From contig NC_087081.1 of NCBI RefSeq assembly GCF_026151205.1, forward strand, positions 1,911,886-1,975,885: a stretch of DNA of 64,000 bases. The letters are read 5' to 3'. Below the pieces are notes generated by a model. The model had not been told where the DNA came from and made no database searches. It was given only the letters and a program-made list of their open reading frames with translations. Origin of the DNA: Bolinopsis microptera (Eukaryota > Ctenophora > Tentaculata > Lobata > Bolinopsidae). Both the position numbers and the translations under genes were made by a program. Each line of letters starts with the position of its first letter. Position 1 is the first letter of the stretch. Of the stretch, positions 10,961 through 21,792 are shown piece by piece.

Positions 10961-11185
10961 CGAAATCTTCCAGGCCGGCCCCGCGCGATCACTGCTAAAA
11001 TCAATTGAATCAAAATATTGTAAACGCTGATTCTGCGAACGCGAATCACCCTTGTCATACGTTGTATATCGTAAGAACGATACCATGCATAGCGAAAGTT
11101 AACCCTCCGCCCGGAGGGAGAATCAACGATTCTTTAACAATGTGGAGAAGTAATACTTTAAGTTTAAGCCATACTTTCTTTACTG

Positions 11186-11262
11186 GGCCGCGCTCAGCCT
11201 GTCATTCCGCCGAATCTCTATTCGGAGACATAATAGCCTGAGGTCCCCAGGCAATACTATCT
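11186..11262. repeat. Dispersed short repeat, one of three copies
   Basis: A roughly 75-bp unit containing GGCCGCGCTCAGCCTGTCAT, TCCGCCGAATCT and CCTGAGGTCCCCAGG is found here. It also occurs, in the opposite orientation and diverged, at 6948-7027 and at 17540-17612. Each copy keeps the GCGGAATGACAGG-TGAGCGC core in one orientation or the other, which suggests the terminal part of an element family. Confidence 0.65.
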
Positions 11263-11734
11263 TAAACAAGACTGGAATCCTTCTAAACTCAAAATCACTT
11301 CTAATTCTTTATATAAATCGTAAACACCGTACTTACAACTTAACTAGGCTGAGTAGTGCATAGTGAGTTGTAAGTTAACTTCCTCGGTTGTCATGGTAAC
11401 AGGTAACATGACATGAAATGGGGCTGGTGATTGAAGTTAATAGTTGCATGATATATGGTAAGCACCGCTTCTTTACTTTTTACAAACATAAATGATAAAC
11501 CTTAAGCTCCGAGCGGGGAGATGCATAATATTAATTGGACGACCTTACGTACTAAGTCAGGCTGTCACGGCTTATCGTCCGGCCTTAGCTATAAAAATAG
11601 TACAGCCAGGGAGAGCTTTTCGATATAAAGTTATGTTATTGCTACTTATCATCCTTCTACCATTTTCGTAGCTTACCCTTGGTCGAGTTTTATTGTATCA
11701 CGTTGTGACACCCACGGTCGTTTCACTAGGTCCT

Positions 11735-11795
11735 GACGATACAGGGGGAGCCGCGCACTTCGTGCGCGGCGGGTCATACAACGTATGACAAGAGT
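11735..11795. repeat. GC hairpin unit shared with 62874-62935
   Basis: The unit reads CGATACAGGGGGAGCCGCG, then an exact hairpin (GCCGCGCAC-tt-GTGCGCGGC type), then the palindrome GTCATACAACGTATGAC. The reverse complement of the same order occurs at 62874-62935. Two copies 51 kb apart in opposite orientation mark this as an element end. Confidence 0.6.
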
Positions 11796-12477
11796 TTTAC
11801 TGTACTTGTCAACCTCTTTTTCTGTTTCGAGACCGTCTCGAGCTCCCTTACTTTTTTTACTTGTTCAGAGTCTCTTTTACTTGTTCAGAGTCTCTTGCTC
11901 AGAAGATCAATTCATATAGAACTGGGGTTTAACCTCAGGTGGTTCAAGGCCATGTTAAGGGGACCTCTTATACTAGGCCATTAGTTTTATATATGTTAAT
12001 ACTATAAAAAACTTTGACGATGCAGGACAGCAAGATACTATGTCATCATAGTTGTTGAGTGCCAATGGATCTACCAAAATAGGTTTCTCAGTAGACCAAA
12101 CAGATAGTTGTTTCTGTAGATAGAATCCGACAACAAGAGTGCTGCGGCCCGCCCGCTCACCTAGTCACTTGTTCGACTCCGCCACAGCCAAGCGACTAAT
12201 AGTGACTAGTGAGGGGTTAAGGTACCATACGGGAATAACTCTCTCCAAGGATGAGGGAGTTTATGACGTCACAAGGCCACAGCTTATTATTGCAATAACA
12301 CGCGTTACACGTCGGCTAGAGAATTGGTTCTTTCGGCGATACGATTCTTTACCAGTTTGTCACAGCTGATTTAAATCTTAGCCAAATTGGAGACTAATAA
12401 TTTTTCAGTTAACAGGGAGAATATTTAGTTTCTTTTGCTCTGTAGCAAGTTTATCGTCATACTCCCGGAGAAAAGAT

Positions 12478-12669
12478 CGAGATACCCCAACTACTTGTAC
12501 CTGGAGATATACGGAACGAAGAAATGTTCGTGGAGATCAGTCCTTGACCAGCGGACCCAAACCTCATTCCCACGACCGTTTACCCTGACAACTTGGTAGC
12601 TGAGAAAGCAGAGTTCAGAGCAGAATTGAAGCGGAAAGCTGCCAACCAACACCTGAACCTCTCAGCAAC
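12478..12669 (+). pseudogene. Possible decayed coding segment, unrecognised
   Basis: One frame reads like protein (REKIEIPQLLVPGDIRNEEM, then YPDNLVAEKAEFRAELKRKA) for about 65 codons and is broken by a single in-frame TGA, ending at a natural-looking stop. I do not recognise the protein, and no splice sites frame it convincingly. It may be an exon remnant or chance. Confidence 0.25.
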
Positions 12670-12672
12670 CAA

Positions 12673-13045
12673 TTGAACGTTGGCAAAAAAACATTTAAGT
12701 TGTTATATTAAGTTTTAATACTTTCAACACTACTATATAACAAATAATTTGAGCTAGCAGAATGGTTTTCAGAGGGCATCAATGAAATGTACTATGAGCT
12801 GGTCCCAAGTCCAGACGCCATTTTATTCTTTGTAATTTTCAATAACCCTGTCTAGTCATTGACTACTGATTAAGAATTTATAAATGTATCGCGTCATGAC
12901 GTTTCAGTTTCACCACTCACAAGCCACATCCATTTTAATTCATAAAATTTCTAAGATTTCAAAAACCAATCGTTCATCTAAATCACACAATGAACTTTAA
13001 ATTTTTATAAAAATACCAATGAATACACCATATTTAGAAAATTGT
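12673..13045. repeat. Repeat copy shared with 15930-16130
   Basis: GAACGTTGGCAAAA, 'ttaagttgt-atatta', 'atttctaagatttcaaaa', 'gttcatctaaat-acaca' and 'atacaccatat' occur in the same order here and at 15930-16130. The copies are diverged and flank the TSP1 gene on both sides, so they could be two insertions of one family or the flanks of an old duplication. Confidence 0.6.
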
Positions 13046-13192
13046 TCATTTTGATTGAATTTTACGATGCCAATGTTCATTCGACAACTCCAGCTTTACT
13101 TTTCATCGAATGGTGTTATGCTACAATTGAGTTGCGTTGTTTGTTTGTCATTTATACTGTAGGCTATTTAGCTGTGTTGCGATGTAGTGAGT

Positions 13193-14515
13193 CTATTTAA
13201 TAGTCTTACGACAATAAACAGTAGTATCTGAGCTGCTAGCAGTCCAAATAACTCTCTTGTTCATGTTGGATGAGGGTATATCCTCACCATGGTCCGCAAT
13301 CATGAAATGACCATCACCAAGATCTGTGGCTGCTCTCCAGGTGTTACCTTCTTTAAAACCAGGAAGACTCCATCCACTTTCCCAGGTATTAGAACATTTC
13401 CAGGAGCTGTCCGTCACCAGGATATCACCTCCTTCAGCATCTTGAACCGAACCTATGATTCCATATCCTCCTCCATTTTCCAAGCATTTGACAGCAATGA
13501 GCTCGCTAGAAGCTGGAATGTTCAAGGTCGACATTGTGCCCGAATTGCTCAACCCAGCCGGTCGTCTTTCAGCACCGTCCACGAAGATAGTCAGCACGTC
13601 ATCACAGTGGATGTACATGGTGTAATCAGGAGATTCAGGACATTGTTCTGAATTGCACTCCCTGGATTCCTCTCCCTCTCCACGGCACTCTACTCCCCCG
13701 CGTGCTGGTGCTGGGTCTGTACAGCTTCTCTCCCGGGTCTGTACTCCTCCATCACACTCTGCAGAACACTCGCCCCAGTCACTCCAAAATCCCCAGCCTC
13801 CATCCACCGGGATCAAAGCTGACTGATCCTGACAGCACCAACATGTCCCACAATCAGGAACCAGATCGTTCTTTCCTCTGGTGAATTTTCCTCCTGTCAC
13901 TCGCTCACACATCTCTGCATGTGTCGCTTCATGATTCGCTCTCCATTCTCTGTCAGATTCTGTATAGTGGTAACACTTCCACGGGCCTTTGTCCTTCTTC
14001 CTGCTTTCTAGATCTGTAAAGTTGTCGTTTATCGTGGAGATCTTCTTCTTCAAGTTTTCCAACTCTCTGGACAGAGATGCTGTGGCGATGCTCGTCTCTG
14101 TGGTGGATATCTCCATCTTCGCTGTGGTTTGTGCGGATAATATGGTCAGTTCAGCCATCTGCTTTGAAAGTCCAGTCACCAGGTCATTCAGAGAGATGAT
14201 GCTCTGCATTGAAGTGAATAGAAGATCTTTCAAATCTTCTGTTGCTATCTCTTTGGAATTCAATTCCTGTAAAAATAGCGGTCTTAGAATCGGGTTATTG
14301 TGACAGTTATTACTTCCAAATCTCAATTCATTTAATTGTGATCAAAGTAAGGTTGGTGAAGCCTCTCGCAGACTATTTGAATAATTTATTTGAGGTTCGT
14401 TGTTTTATGCTATATGATCTTAGAATGTTAAGTGTTAACCTACCGTATCAAGCGAATCAGCTACAATGTCTGCTGCTAGAGCCAAGCAGATGATTATACA
14501 CACTGAGATCTTCAT
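13193..14515 (-). CDS. Secreted coiled-coil / thrombospondin type 1 protein
   Basis: A two-exon gene (14444-14515 and 13193-14266) coding for 381 residues; the intron is phase 0 with gtaggt...ttttacag. Exon 1 is a clean signal peptide (MKISVCIIICLALAADIVA). Residues about 25-115 form a Ser/Thr-rich helical coiled coil. A cysteine-rich segment follows (KCYHYTE to CGTCWCC). A single thrombospondin type 1 repeat comes next (WSDWGECSAECDGG, CSL-like order of cysteines, ending ECNSEQC). The last 150 residues form a beta-rich domain starting YTMYIHCDDVLTIFVDG and ending TVYCRK, perhaps galactose-binding-like. The product is likely extracellular, with a matrix or lectin-like role inferred from the domains. 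An acceptor-like AG (14530-14531) lies 14 nt before the ATG. The exact orthologue is not known. Confidence 0.85.
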
Positions 14516-15220
14516 AATCATAACAAATCCTGTCAAAGTGAATTACATTCCTCTTCGTTTAGTTAGATAATGTTGAAATGAAAAGCCACAAATAGATAAA
14601 CGCATCGGCATACACATAAGAAAAATTCGTTAAGAAATGGATATGAAAAAGATATTCGAAGAAGCTTTGACTGGAAGCTGGTTTGTAGATCAATGCCGTG
14701 TCTTAAAATAATAAAGACTGGTAGCAAACTTTGTAAATTAAAATCTAACAAAAACCTAAAATGAATTTGTTCGAAATGATCGTAAATTAGTATTAGCCGT
14801 TTTAAATTAACACTGTTAATTATCAATGATCTAACACCACCATGACCTCCAGTTCTGCAGTGCTAAACCAAAACTTAAACCTTTCGACTAATATTTCATT
14901 AGCATTAGTTGTGAAGTTTATTAAATCAGAACCGAGTCGAGGGGTGCCATAATTGGCAAAGAAAATTCGCTTAGTCTGCACATAAATTAAATCAAACTCG
15001 TCACAAAACCATCACTGAAACTCTCAGTGATCCAAATTACTCCACAACAACAAAACAAACCGTGTTTAAACTTGATAAAATGTAGATGATGCTGGAAAAT
15101 GATAGAAATTTCACCCTCCGTGGTCAAGCCAGCTTTGTGTTCATCTCATTTCAATTCATTTATATGACCTTATATTTTAATATAAACTTAAAACTAGCCG
15201 TTGTCAGTTTGTAAGCATAG

Positions 15221-15329
15221 AATTATAATATCATGATGATTTAATTATAATATCATGATGATTTAATTATAATATCATGATGATTTAATTATAATATCAT
15301 GATGATTTAATTATAATATCATGATGATT
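15221..15329. repeat. 22-bp tandem repeat, five copies
   Basis: Five essentially identical units of AATTATAATATCATGATGAT plus TT follow each other. Each unit holds the palindrome ATCATGAT and can fold on itself. Confidence 0.95.
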
Positions 15330-16609
15330 CTATTCCAGATGTACGCTGGAGATATGTGGAGTAATCGAGTATAGTCCCCTTAAATACAGGTTCTAACACA
15401 ACTCAATAGTTCCTCATGCATTGGTCAGACACGACGTTTGTTATTTGAATTTCAAATCATAATAAAGTGTTTTGAATTTAAAATTAAATCATATTCTATT
15501 AACTTGTAGTTGTAAACTGATCTATGATTCCTATTTCGTTACTAAGTTACTACAGTTACGAGCTCGTGTGCAGTGGTGAAACGTTCCTGCCACCACTGTG
15601 ATTATGAACAAATCTCGAACGATTTTACAACAACAACAAGAGGTAATCGTTATTTAGATATTAGTAAACCTCATTAAAAAAAAACAAATATTTCCCACAG
15701 CCATATCATTTGACGCCGGTAGAAATTCTGCTGTATTCAGTGGCGATGGATAACATTGCAGTATGACTGACCTTCCACTTCTTAAAACATATTCAAAGAT
15801 CTCTTTTTCTATTTTGATAATTGTCCGTTTATCAAACCTTTCTTTAGGAATAGAACGTTGAATACCTCAATTGTGTCTTGTGCCAAAAAAAGACATAGAA
15901 ATCGGGAAAATTCCGCCCACCTAAAATGCAATTTTACTGAACGTTGGCAAAATAAAACAAACTTTTAAGTTGTAATATTATTATTATGAATTTATGAATA
16001 TGACGTATCATCAGCCACACAAATTTTATTTTCTAAAATTTCTAAAATCAATGGTTCATCTAAATTACACAAAGAACTATAATTGTCTAAAAAATAATAA
16101 TAAATACGGAGTAAAATACACCATATCTTACTAATACTATAAGTATATATAAAGCGAGACGATATATACATGTTTAGATATCCGTACCATTTTACTGTTT
16201 ACTGTCATACTGACACCACGGCATCAACTTTAGCACGACTTTCCACAAAAACCGATATACAAAAAAGATATTCAAATACAACCTTAACTTTTTTGGCTGG
16301 TTCAAATGCTTAAATGGTCTTCAAATCAGTATAGAAAAATATAAAATTGGTCAAGGAATAAGAATTTTAGTGCCCAAAATTTGGACCCCAAACTGGTGTC
16401 AAAATTGGGTTAGTTTATAATCAATTTTCCAAGCTACCGGCCGGCCGGCTAAGTTTAGGAAAAGTAGTAGTAGTAGTACAAATTAGGCGAAGTTGTCCGG
16501 TATAGTAGCCCCAGAGGCAGGCAGAGCATCTTCATGCTACCGTCTCGTGGACCACCAGGTCCAGCCTCTTTTTAAAAAATTCTTATTTTATGACGACAGG
16601 GTGTGGACA

Positions 16610-17251
16610 CAGGGGGACTATTATATATATTATATAGTGCCCCAGTTTCTTTGCACTACCTTACGAGACATTTTTGTGGCGGACCAATGTGCGACGACCG
16701 AAATTTTGGCGGTCCGAAAATATGGCGAAATTGAACAAAAACCGTCACATTTCGGACGTCACAGAAAATAAGGGTATTTTTCATCATTTTGTTTTCTGAC
16801 ACAAAGGAAATTCAAAATTTTCTAAAAATCGGTAAAATCATGTTGAAACAAAATGAAACTTATAAATCGATTTTTTCATCTTCCTCTAAGGGGTCCGGCT
16901 CGAATCTTTCAGTTTCACTTATTGAGTTTAGTATTAAATTGTTTATCTTGACTTAGTCTATAAGACGTTTATGTTAGCACATAAATGTAAATTATTGTAA
17001 ATTTAAAACGTATAACTTGACATTAAATTCATCATGGAATATTGTGTTTATTTGTCCCACCATCATATCACTAACTTTTCAAGAACAAAATGAATCGATG
17101 AAGCCACAATTATTGGAATAAGCTAAAAATAATGCGACGGATTCTATTACGACGACCGAAATTTTGGCGGTCCGAAAATATGGCGAAATTTAGGGAAAAC
17201 CGTCGCATTTCGTACGTTATAAAAATGTCTTGTAAGGTATAGTCCCCCTAT
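16610..17251. mobile_element. Non-autonomous element with inverted ends and internal direct repeats
   Basis: The ends AGGGGGACTAT and ACCTTAC-AGACATTTTT occur at 16610-16672 and, inverted, at 17223-17251; the left copy has about 35 extra bases between the two blocks. Inside, CGACGACCGAAATTTTGGCG followed by GTCCGAAAATATGGCGAAATT is present twice in direct orientation, at 16693 and 17151. No ORF is present. Confidence 0.65.
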
Positions 17252-18285
17252 GTGGAGTGCCACTGGCCACTAAATTGCATTTGTAAAATTTAATGGATGA
17301 AATTTTACAAAACTTTCTGGAAATACGTTTACAGTTTAACTCGTATCTATTGTCTACTTGTCTATTATGTCGGAATTTTTTAATTTTTTTTCATAAATAC
17401 AAATATGGCCAATGGCGGAATGGCACTGTGCACTGACATGCTGAGCGCCGGCCACCGCGCCTAATAGTAATAACAATGTTTGTGCAATTCTGATACAAAT
17501 TACGTAAGTTATTAAAGGATATACTGTGGACACCGGCTATTATGTTCATAATATAATTAACAGAATAGAGATTTAGCGGAATGACAGGCTGAGCGCCGCC
17601 CAGTAATTAAAGGGTTGCATGTGTCATGTGAGCGGCTACTTTTGGGCAATCCCTTTCCTTTTTGTTATCAACGGAAGCTACGTTGCACGTTTGAAACGCG
17701 AACGAGAAAATCAAAAAATAGGTGTTAGATTTAGAATAAAATCGCATAAATTCAGCAAATTTTTACTGCGTCGTCGCTCCGGCTAAGCAATAGCAACATT
17801 GATAATTTTTTAAATTGCTCGTGCCTTAGCAATGGCAACATTTATAATTTTAAAAATTGCTCGTGCGCGAGCAAGCACATATCATTTATTTGCGTTTTCA
17901 TGCTTTATGATTGATCACAGATCATGACATTGACTAGCTTAAATTTATACTTACGCTATGACTAATGACTATTCATTTGTTTGTCATTAATATTTTATGA
18001 TGCGGTAAGAACTAAGAAGTATCAATATAAATTGACTACATCAAAGTTCAAACTAGTTAAACGATCGGGATTCGTGCTAAATTAAAATAGGCTCAGATGT
18101 CATGCCATCCTATTATCACTACTTTACCACTTTAACAGGGTCCATTATCATCGGCTGATTGTATTGTTTCAGAGGACTCTCAGGACCAGGCTATTATTAA
18201 TTAACAAGCTCCTCTATGACATAAATACTGCGTTCAGCTTGATCAACGTCAGTTCTTTCAAGTCTTCCTTCGTTTCTTTTTAACA

Positions 18286-20951
18286 ATGCGGAGTCTTTCT
18301 ATTCTTGTGTTCTTGATGTTGTGCAATGTCGCTGTTTCTAAATTTAAGCTGAGTAACAGAAAGATTGCAAAGGAGTATCGAGAGGCTTTAAAAAAGTTCA
18401 ACACAGCCCCTCAAAATGTAAGTAAATATGAAATACTTCGTACGGGTATTTGCCTCACAGAATGGCCAAAAAAAAGGAAGGTCTCTCAAAGTCACAAAAC
18501 ACACTTTATTCCAGTTTTTATCTCATAAGAAGCTAAGTTGACACTCATATTTTTCTTCCCGGGGGTTCATTTAATCTCATAACCATTTTTTCTTTGAGAA
18601 AAATTGGCCGGAAAATCTTCCTCGAAAAAAACATGCCTCACAGAATGGCCAAATCTGAATTTCTATAATTTTGTTGATGGAGATACTTTTTAAATTTCTA
18701 TCACCACACGTTCTTAGAAAACCTATTAAGGAATGGGGTAATAACCTAAAACTCACGAAAAAAACTGAGCTGTGAAAAATTATTTCACAAAAAAGAAAAA
18801 ATGCCTGACAAAATGGCAAAAAAAAAAAGATAACGAGAAAATTTTATTTTTCTAAAACCTTTGGCTCTTGTTTCAGGCATGCTGCTGGTATTAATATGCC
18901 TTGTTAACACCCCCATATAGGTGAAATTTCTTAGAACTGAATAAAAAGGGCATAATTTCCTACACCAAAAATGGCCATTTTGTGTGGCGTTGTTCATATT
19001 CCCTGATTTCATGATTTATAACCTTCATTCGGCTGTAAAAACACTCCATCTGGGGTGTTATTGTATAATAAATAGCTTGTGAATACTTTAGACTTATGGT
19101 TTCATTGAATAAAAGGAGTTTTAAATTTTGGCCATTTTGTGAGGCATATTTTGGCCATTTTGTGAGGCGTTTAGCCATTTTAACATTTTGTTTCTTCCTA
19201 AATTGAACAATGTTCGTTTTGTTTGATGAATACTATTCTTTAAACATCTTCTGTCATACTGGTGCCAGAAGTTCTCACCAAAATGCAAACTTAGTTCAAA
19301 AATTTGAAAACAAATTTTGTGAGGCATATTTTGGCCATTTTGTGAGGCGTGTAGCCATTTTAGCATTTTTTTCTTCCTATATTGAACAATGTTCGTTTTT
19401 TTTGATGAATACTATTCTTTGAACATCTTCTGTCATACTGGTGCCAGAAGTTCTCACCAAAATGTAAACTTAATTCAAAAATTTGAAAACAAATTTTTCA
19501 GTGCTCAAAATTTCTACATAAACAGTCATATTTATGCCAGAAAATGTGGTCCTAGTTATTGTTAATGATTTCACCACAGGAAGTGTTGCCAGAAGACTTT
19601 TGTTTCATATGGTATCCACAAAACCTACCAGTCTTTTATAAAAAATTAGTTACAAAAACATTTACAAATTTGGCCATTCTGTGAGGCTAGCCATTCTGTG
19701 AGGCATTTACCCGTAACTTATATATACCTACTTTAATTTCTACAAGTACAGTCTTGGCAATGAATTTTGAGTCTTTGAATTTATATTATAGATCACGACT
19801 TTTTGATGCCATAATTTAGTATGCTTATGCCTTACATCAGATTTGTTGTTATGATAACCGCACATTTGAAACTGCTTGGACGCTTGTTACTCTAACTACC
19901 AAACCGACCACAGGTTCCACAGTTCCAGAGAATGAATCTGCCCGATACAACTATTGGTCCTGACAAAGCTGCTCGTCGATCTAGCTACAAGAACTTCAAG
20001 AAGTACTCTGAACTTGTAAACGAGATAAATCACGACGATACGTTCTCCTTCACTGCAGAAATCAACAAGTTTAGCATAGAGTCAGAGAGTGACTTGAATA
20101 CCCACTTTGGGATGAACATGAGTGCAAGCTTTGACGACGAAATGTTTGAGAACGACACGGACTTTGAATTTGAGCCACAAGACGAAGCTGTCGAGAAAAG
20201 AGATGCAGTGGAATTACCGGAGAGTATTGACTGGAGTTACACCCTGTCAGAGCCTGAACATCAGAGAAAGTGTGGCAGCTGTTGGGCCTTCAGTGCGATC
20301 TCTTCCGTCGAGTCAGCGTACTACAGAGCAACAGGACTGAGGAAGAAGTTCAGCTACCAAGAACTAGTGGACTGCGTGTTCGAAGAAAAAAGATGGGGTA
20401 ATGGCTGTAAGGGGGCTTCCATCAACACGGGGTTCCTCTGGGTGACCAGGCAGAAACGTCTAGCGTCACGTGAGGACTACAAATATGTGGCTAAAGACGG
20501 TGAATGTAAAAAAAACACGACTTTGAACAGTTATACAAATGTAGGCCTGAAACGATTGTATCGCGTCCCTAAAACTGAATCAGCTTTGCTGCAAGCAGTG
20601 GTCGAGGGGGTAGTCAGTGTGGGAGTCAAGGGCGGACGGTCCCTTCTAGCTTACAAATCAGGGATTTATTACGACCGCTACTTGTGTAGGGCCACCGCAT
20701 ATCCTAACCACGCTGTTAACCTAGTCGGATACGGAGAGGAGGGAGGTAAGAAGTACTGGCTGATCAGGAACAGTTGGGGCAAAGACTGGGGCGAGGGAGG
20801 CTACTATCGTATGACACGTGACCATAAAAACCACTGCAAGATACACGAGACGGCACTCAGACTCGACCTACAGTGCTACAACAGGAAGCAGTGCGAGGAA
20901 CAGAAGAATGTTAATGAACTTGAGAAGCAGATCGAGACAGAGCTTGTTTAA
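18286..20951 (+). CDS. Papain-family (C1A) cysteine protease
   Basis: A two-exon gene (18286-18417 and 19914-20951) coding for 389 residues, with a phase 0 intron (aat|gtaagt ... accacag|gtt). The signal peptide is MRSLSILVFLMLCNVAVSKF. An I29-type propeptide follows (KIAKEYREALKKF, then the FSFTAEINKFS segment equivalent to GNFD). The mature enzyme begins near LPESIDWSY. The oxyanion Gln and catalytic Cys lie in HQRKCGSCWAFS (about Q161 and C167), the His in PNHAVNLVGYG and the Asn in IRNSWGKDWGEGGYY. All catalytic residues are present. Unusual points are an acidic spacer between propeptide and mature domain (FDDEMFENDTDFEFEPQ) and a charged tail of about 40 residues after the usual end. Expected location is a lysosome-like compartment or secreted; substrate unknown. 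Confidence 0.93.
18442..19714. mobile_element. Inverted-repeat element filling the protease intron
   Basis: The left end ACGGGTATTTGCCTCACAGA (continuing ATGGCC) starts 24 bp after the donor site. Its inverted copy, GAGGCATTTACCCGT, ends at 19714. The core GCCTCACARAATGGCCA also recurs inside at about 18632, 18801, 18970, 19130-19160 and 19320-19345, in both orientations. A 182-bp tandem duplication (19204-19498) is included. No ORF of interest is present. The element explains nearly all of the 1.5-kb intron. Confidence 0.7.
19130..19498. repeat. 182-bp tandem repeat in the protease intron
   Basis: The segment from GAACAATGTTCGTTTT through 'ttctgtcatactggtgccagaagttctcacc' to 'aaaacaaattttgtgaggcatattttggcc' is repeated at an offset of 182 bp (19206 and 19388), with about two copies and a few differences. 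Confidence 0.85.
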
Positions 20952-21792
20952 TGTTAGAAATTGTTACTTAGTAAGGGTCTGTCGGATATTGAGAGATCAG
21001 TTTTTTAAATAACTTTTAATCCTTTTTATTTACTGTGATTACGTGTTTTATAAATGGATATAGTTTGAATCACGGTGGTCTTCAGTCTTAGCTCAACAGT
21101 TATAAAAATGCTGGTACCCAGAAGACGCTGAGATTGCCGATGAACAAACCTTAAATGACTAAGAAAAGGGAGATGTAGAGGAAGCAGCAGCGACTGATCA
21201 AGACGTTTCTCCCTCCGAGGCTGAATGAACCAGCGAACCTGAGAAAGACCAAAGAACAATTGTCACAGAAGCTATAATAATGTACCGAAGAACCTGAGAT
21301 CTAGCTGAAAGTTGCAGAGACCGGACATACCATCGAGACAGCAATGTAGATGTTCCTGAAGCAGTCCACGAAGCAACAGAACCAGCGGAGTCCCTCAGAA
21401 CTTACGAGACTTTAGACAAGACCAGCTCAGACGAAGGTTCTGATAAGCCTGCGTCTGATGTGATATGACAGAGCTGACAGCTAGTAGTGAGATGGTTTCA
21501 GTTGAAGATGCTAGGAGGGTAGGGAGATGGTGAACATGGTATCCTGCCGAACCAAAGCCTGATGGAAGTTTGAGGAGTGCGTATCTTCCAGAATAGGTAA
21601 ATTAATAGTTGTTTTGAATTCATTGGTGTTGAGTTTTTATGTTTGTTATAGACTTCATAAAGCAAAAGTGGATTCTATTGATCATCCAATTTCGTAATAG
21701 TCAAACATTTAAACTGCGACATACCGAACTCTTTGGCCATAAAAGAGATAAACATCTTTCGTACAAAAATCTAACTAAAATAATATCCACAG
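20952..21792 (+). other. Degenerate acidic coding-like sequence after the protease
   Basis: Phrases that read like acidic, repeat-rich protein appear in shifting frames and are broken by stops: ADEQTLND, EEAAATDQDVSPSEAE, VPEAVHEATEPAESL, LDKTSSDEGSDKPASDV and PAEPKPDGSLRSAYLPE. They lie just upstream of the splice-framed exon at 21793 on the same strand, so they may be decayed or mis-sequenced upstream exons of that gene. I cannot join them in one frame. Confidence 0.35.

Larger units (their letters stand above)
9470..13192. other. Intergenic with repeat islands
   Basis: This 3.7 kb has no supported host gene. It holds GC-rich repeat islands (about 10360-10960), a copy of a dispersed short repeat (11186-11250), a GC hairpin unit (11735-11795) and a possible coding remnant (12478-12669). 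It also carries one copy of a repeat shared with 15930-16130. The remaining sequence is AT-rich without recognisable structure. Confidence 0.5.
14516..18285. other. Intergenic between TSP1 and protease genes
   Basis: No gene is supported in this 3.8 kb. It holds a 22-bp tandem repeat (15221-15329), one copy of the repeat shared with 12673-13045 (15930-16130), an inverted-repeat element (16610-17251) and a copy of the dispersed short repeat (17540-17612). The pair of 'agcaatagcaacat...ataatttttaaaattgctcgtgc' phrases near 17785-17870 is a local direct repeat. The remainder is AT-rich. Confidence 0.5.

Noticed and set aside
13289-14303. Plus-strand ORFs opposite the TSP1 gene
   Set aside because: Antisense shadows of a well-supported minus-strand coding exon.
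15221-15329. CRISPR-like array
   Set aside because: The 22-bp units are contiguous with no unique spacers, and the sequence is eukaryotic.
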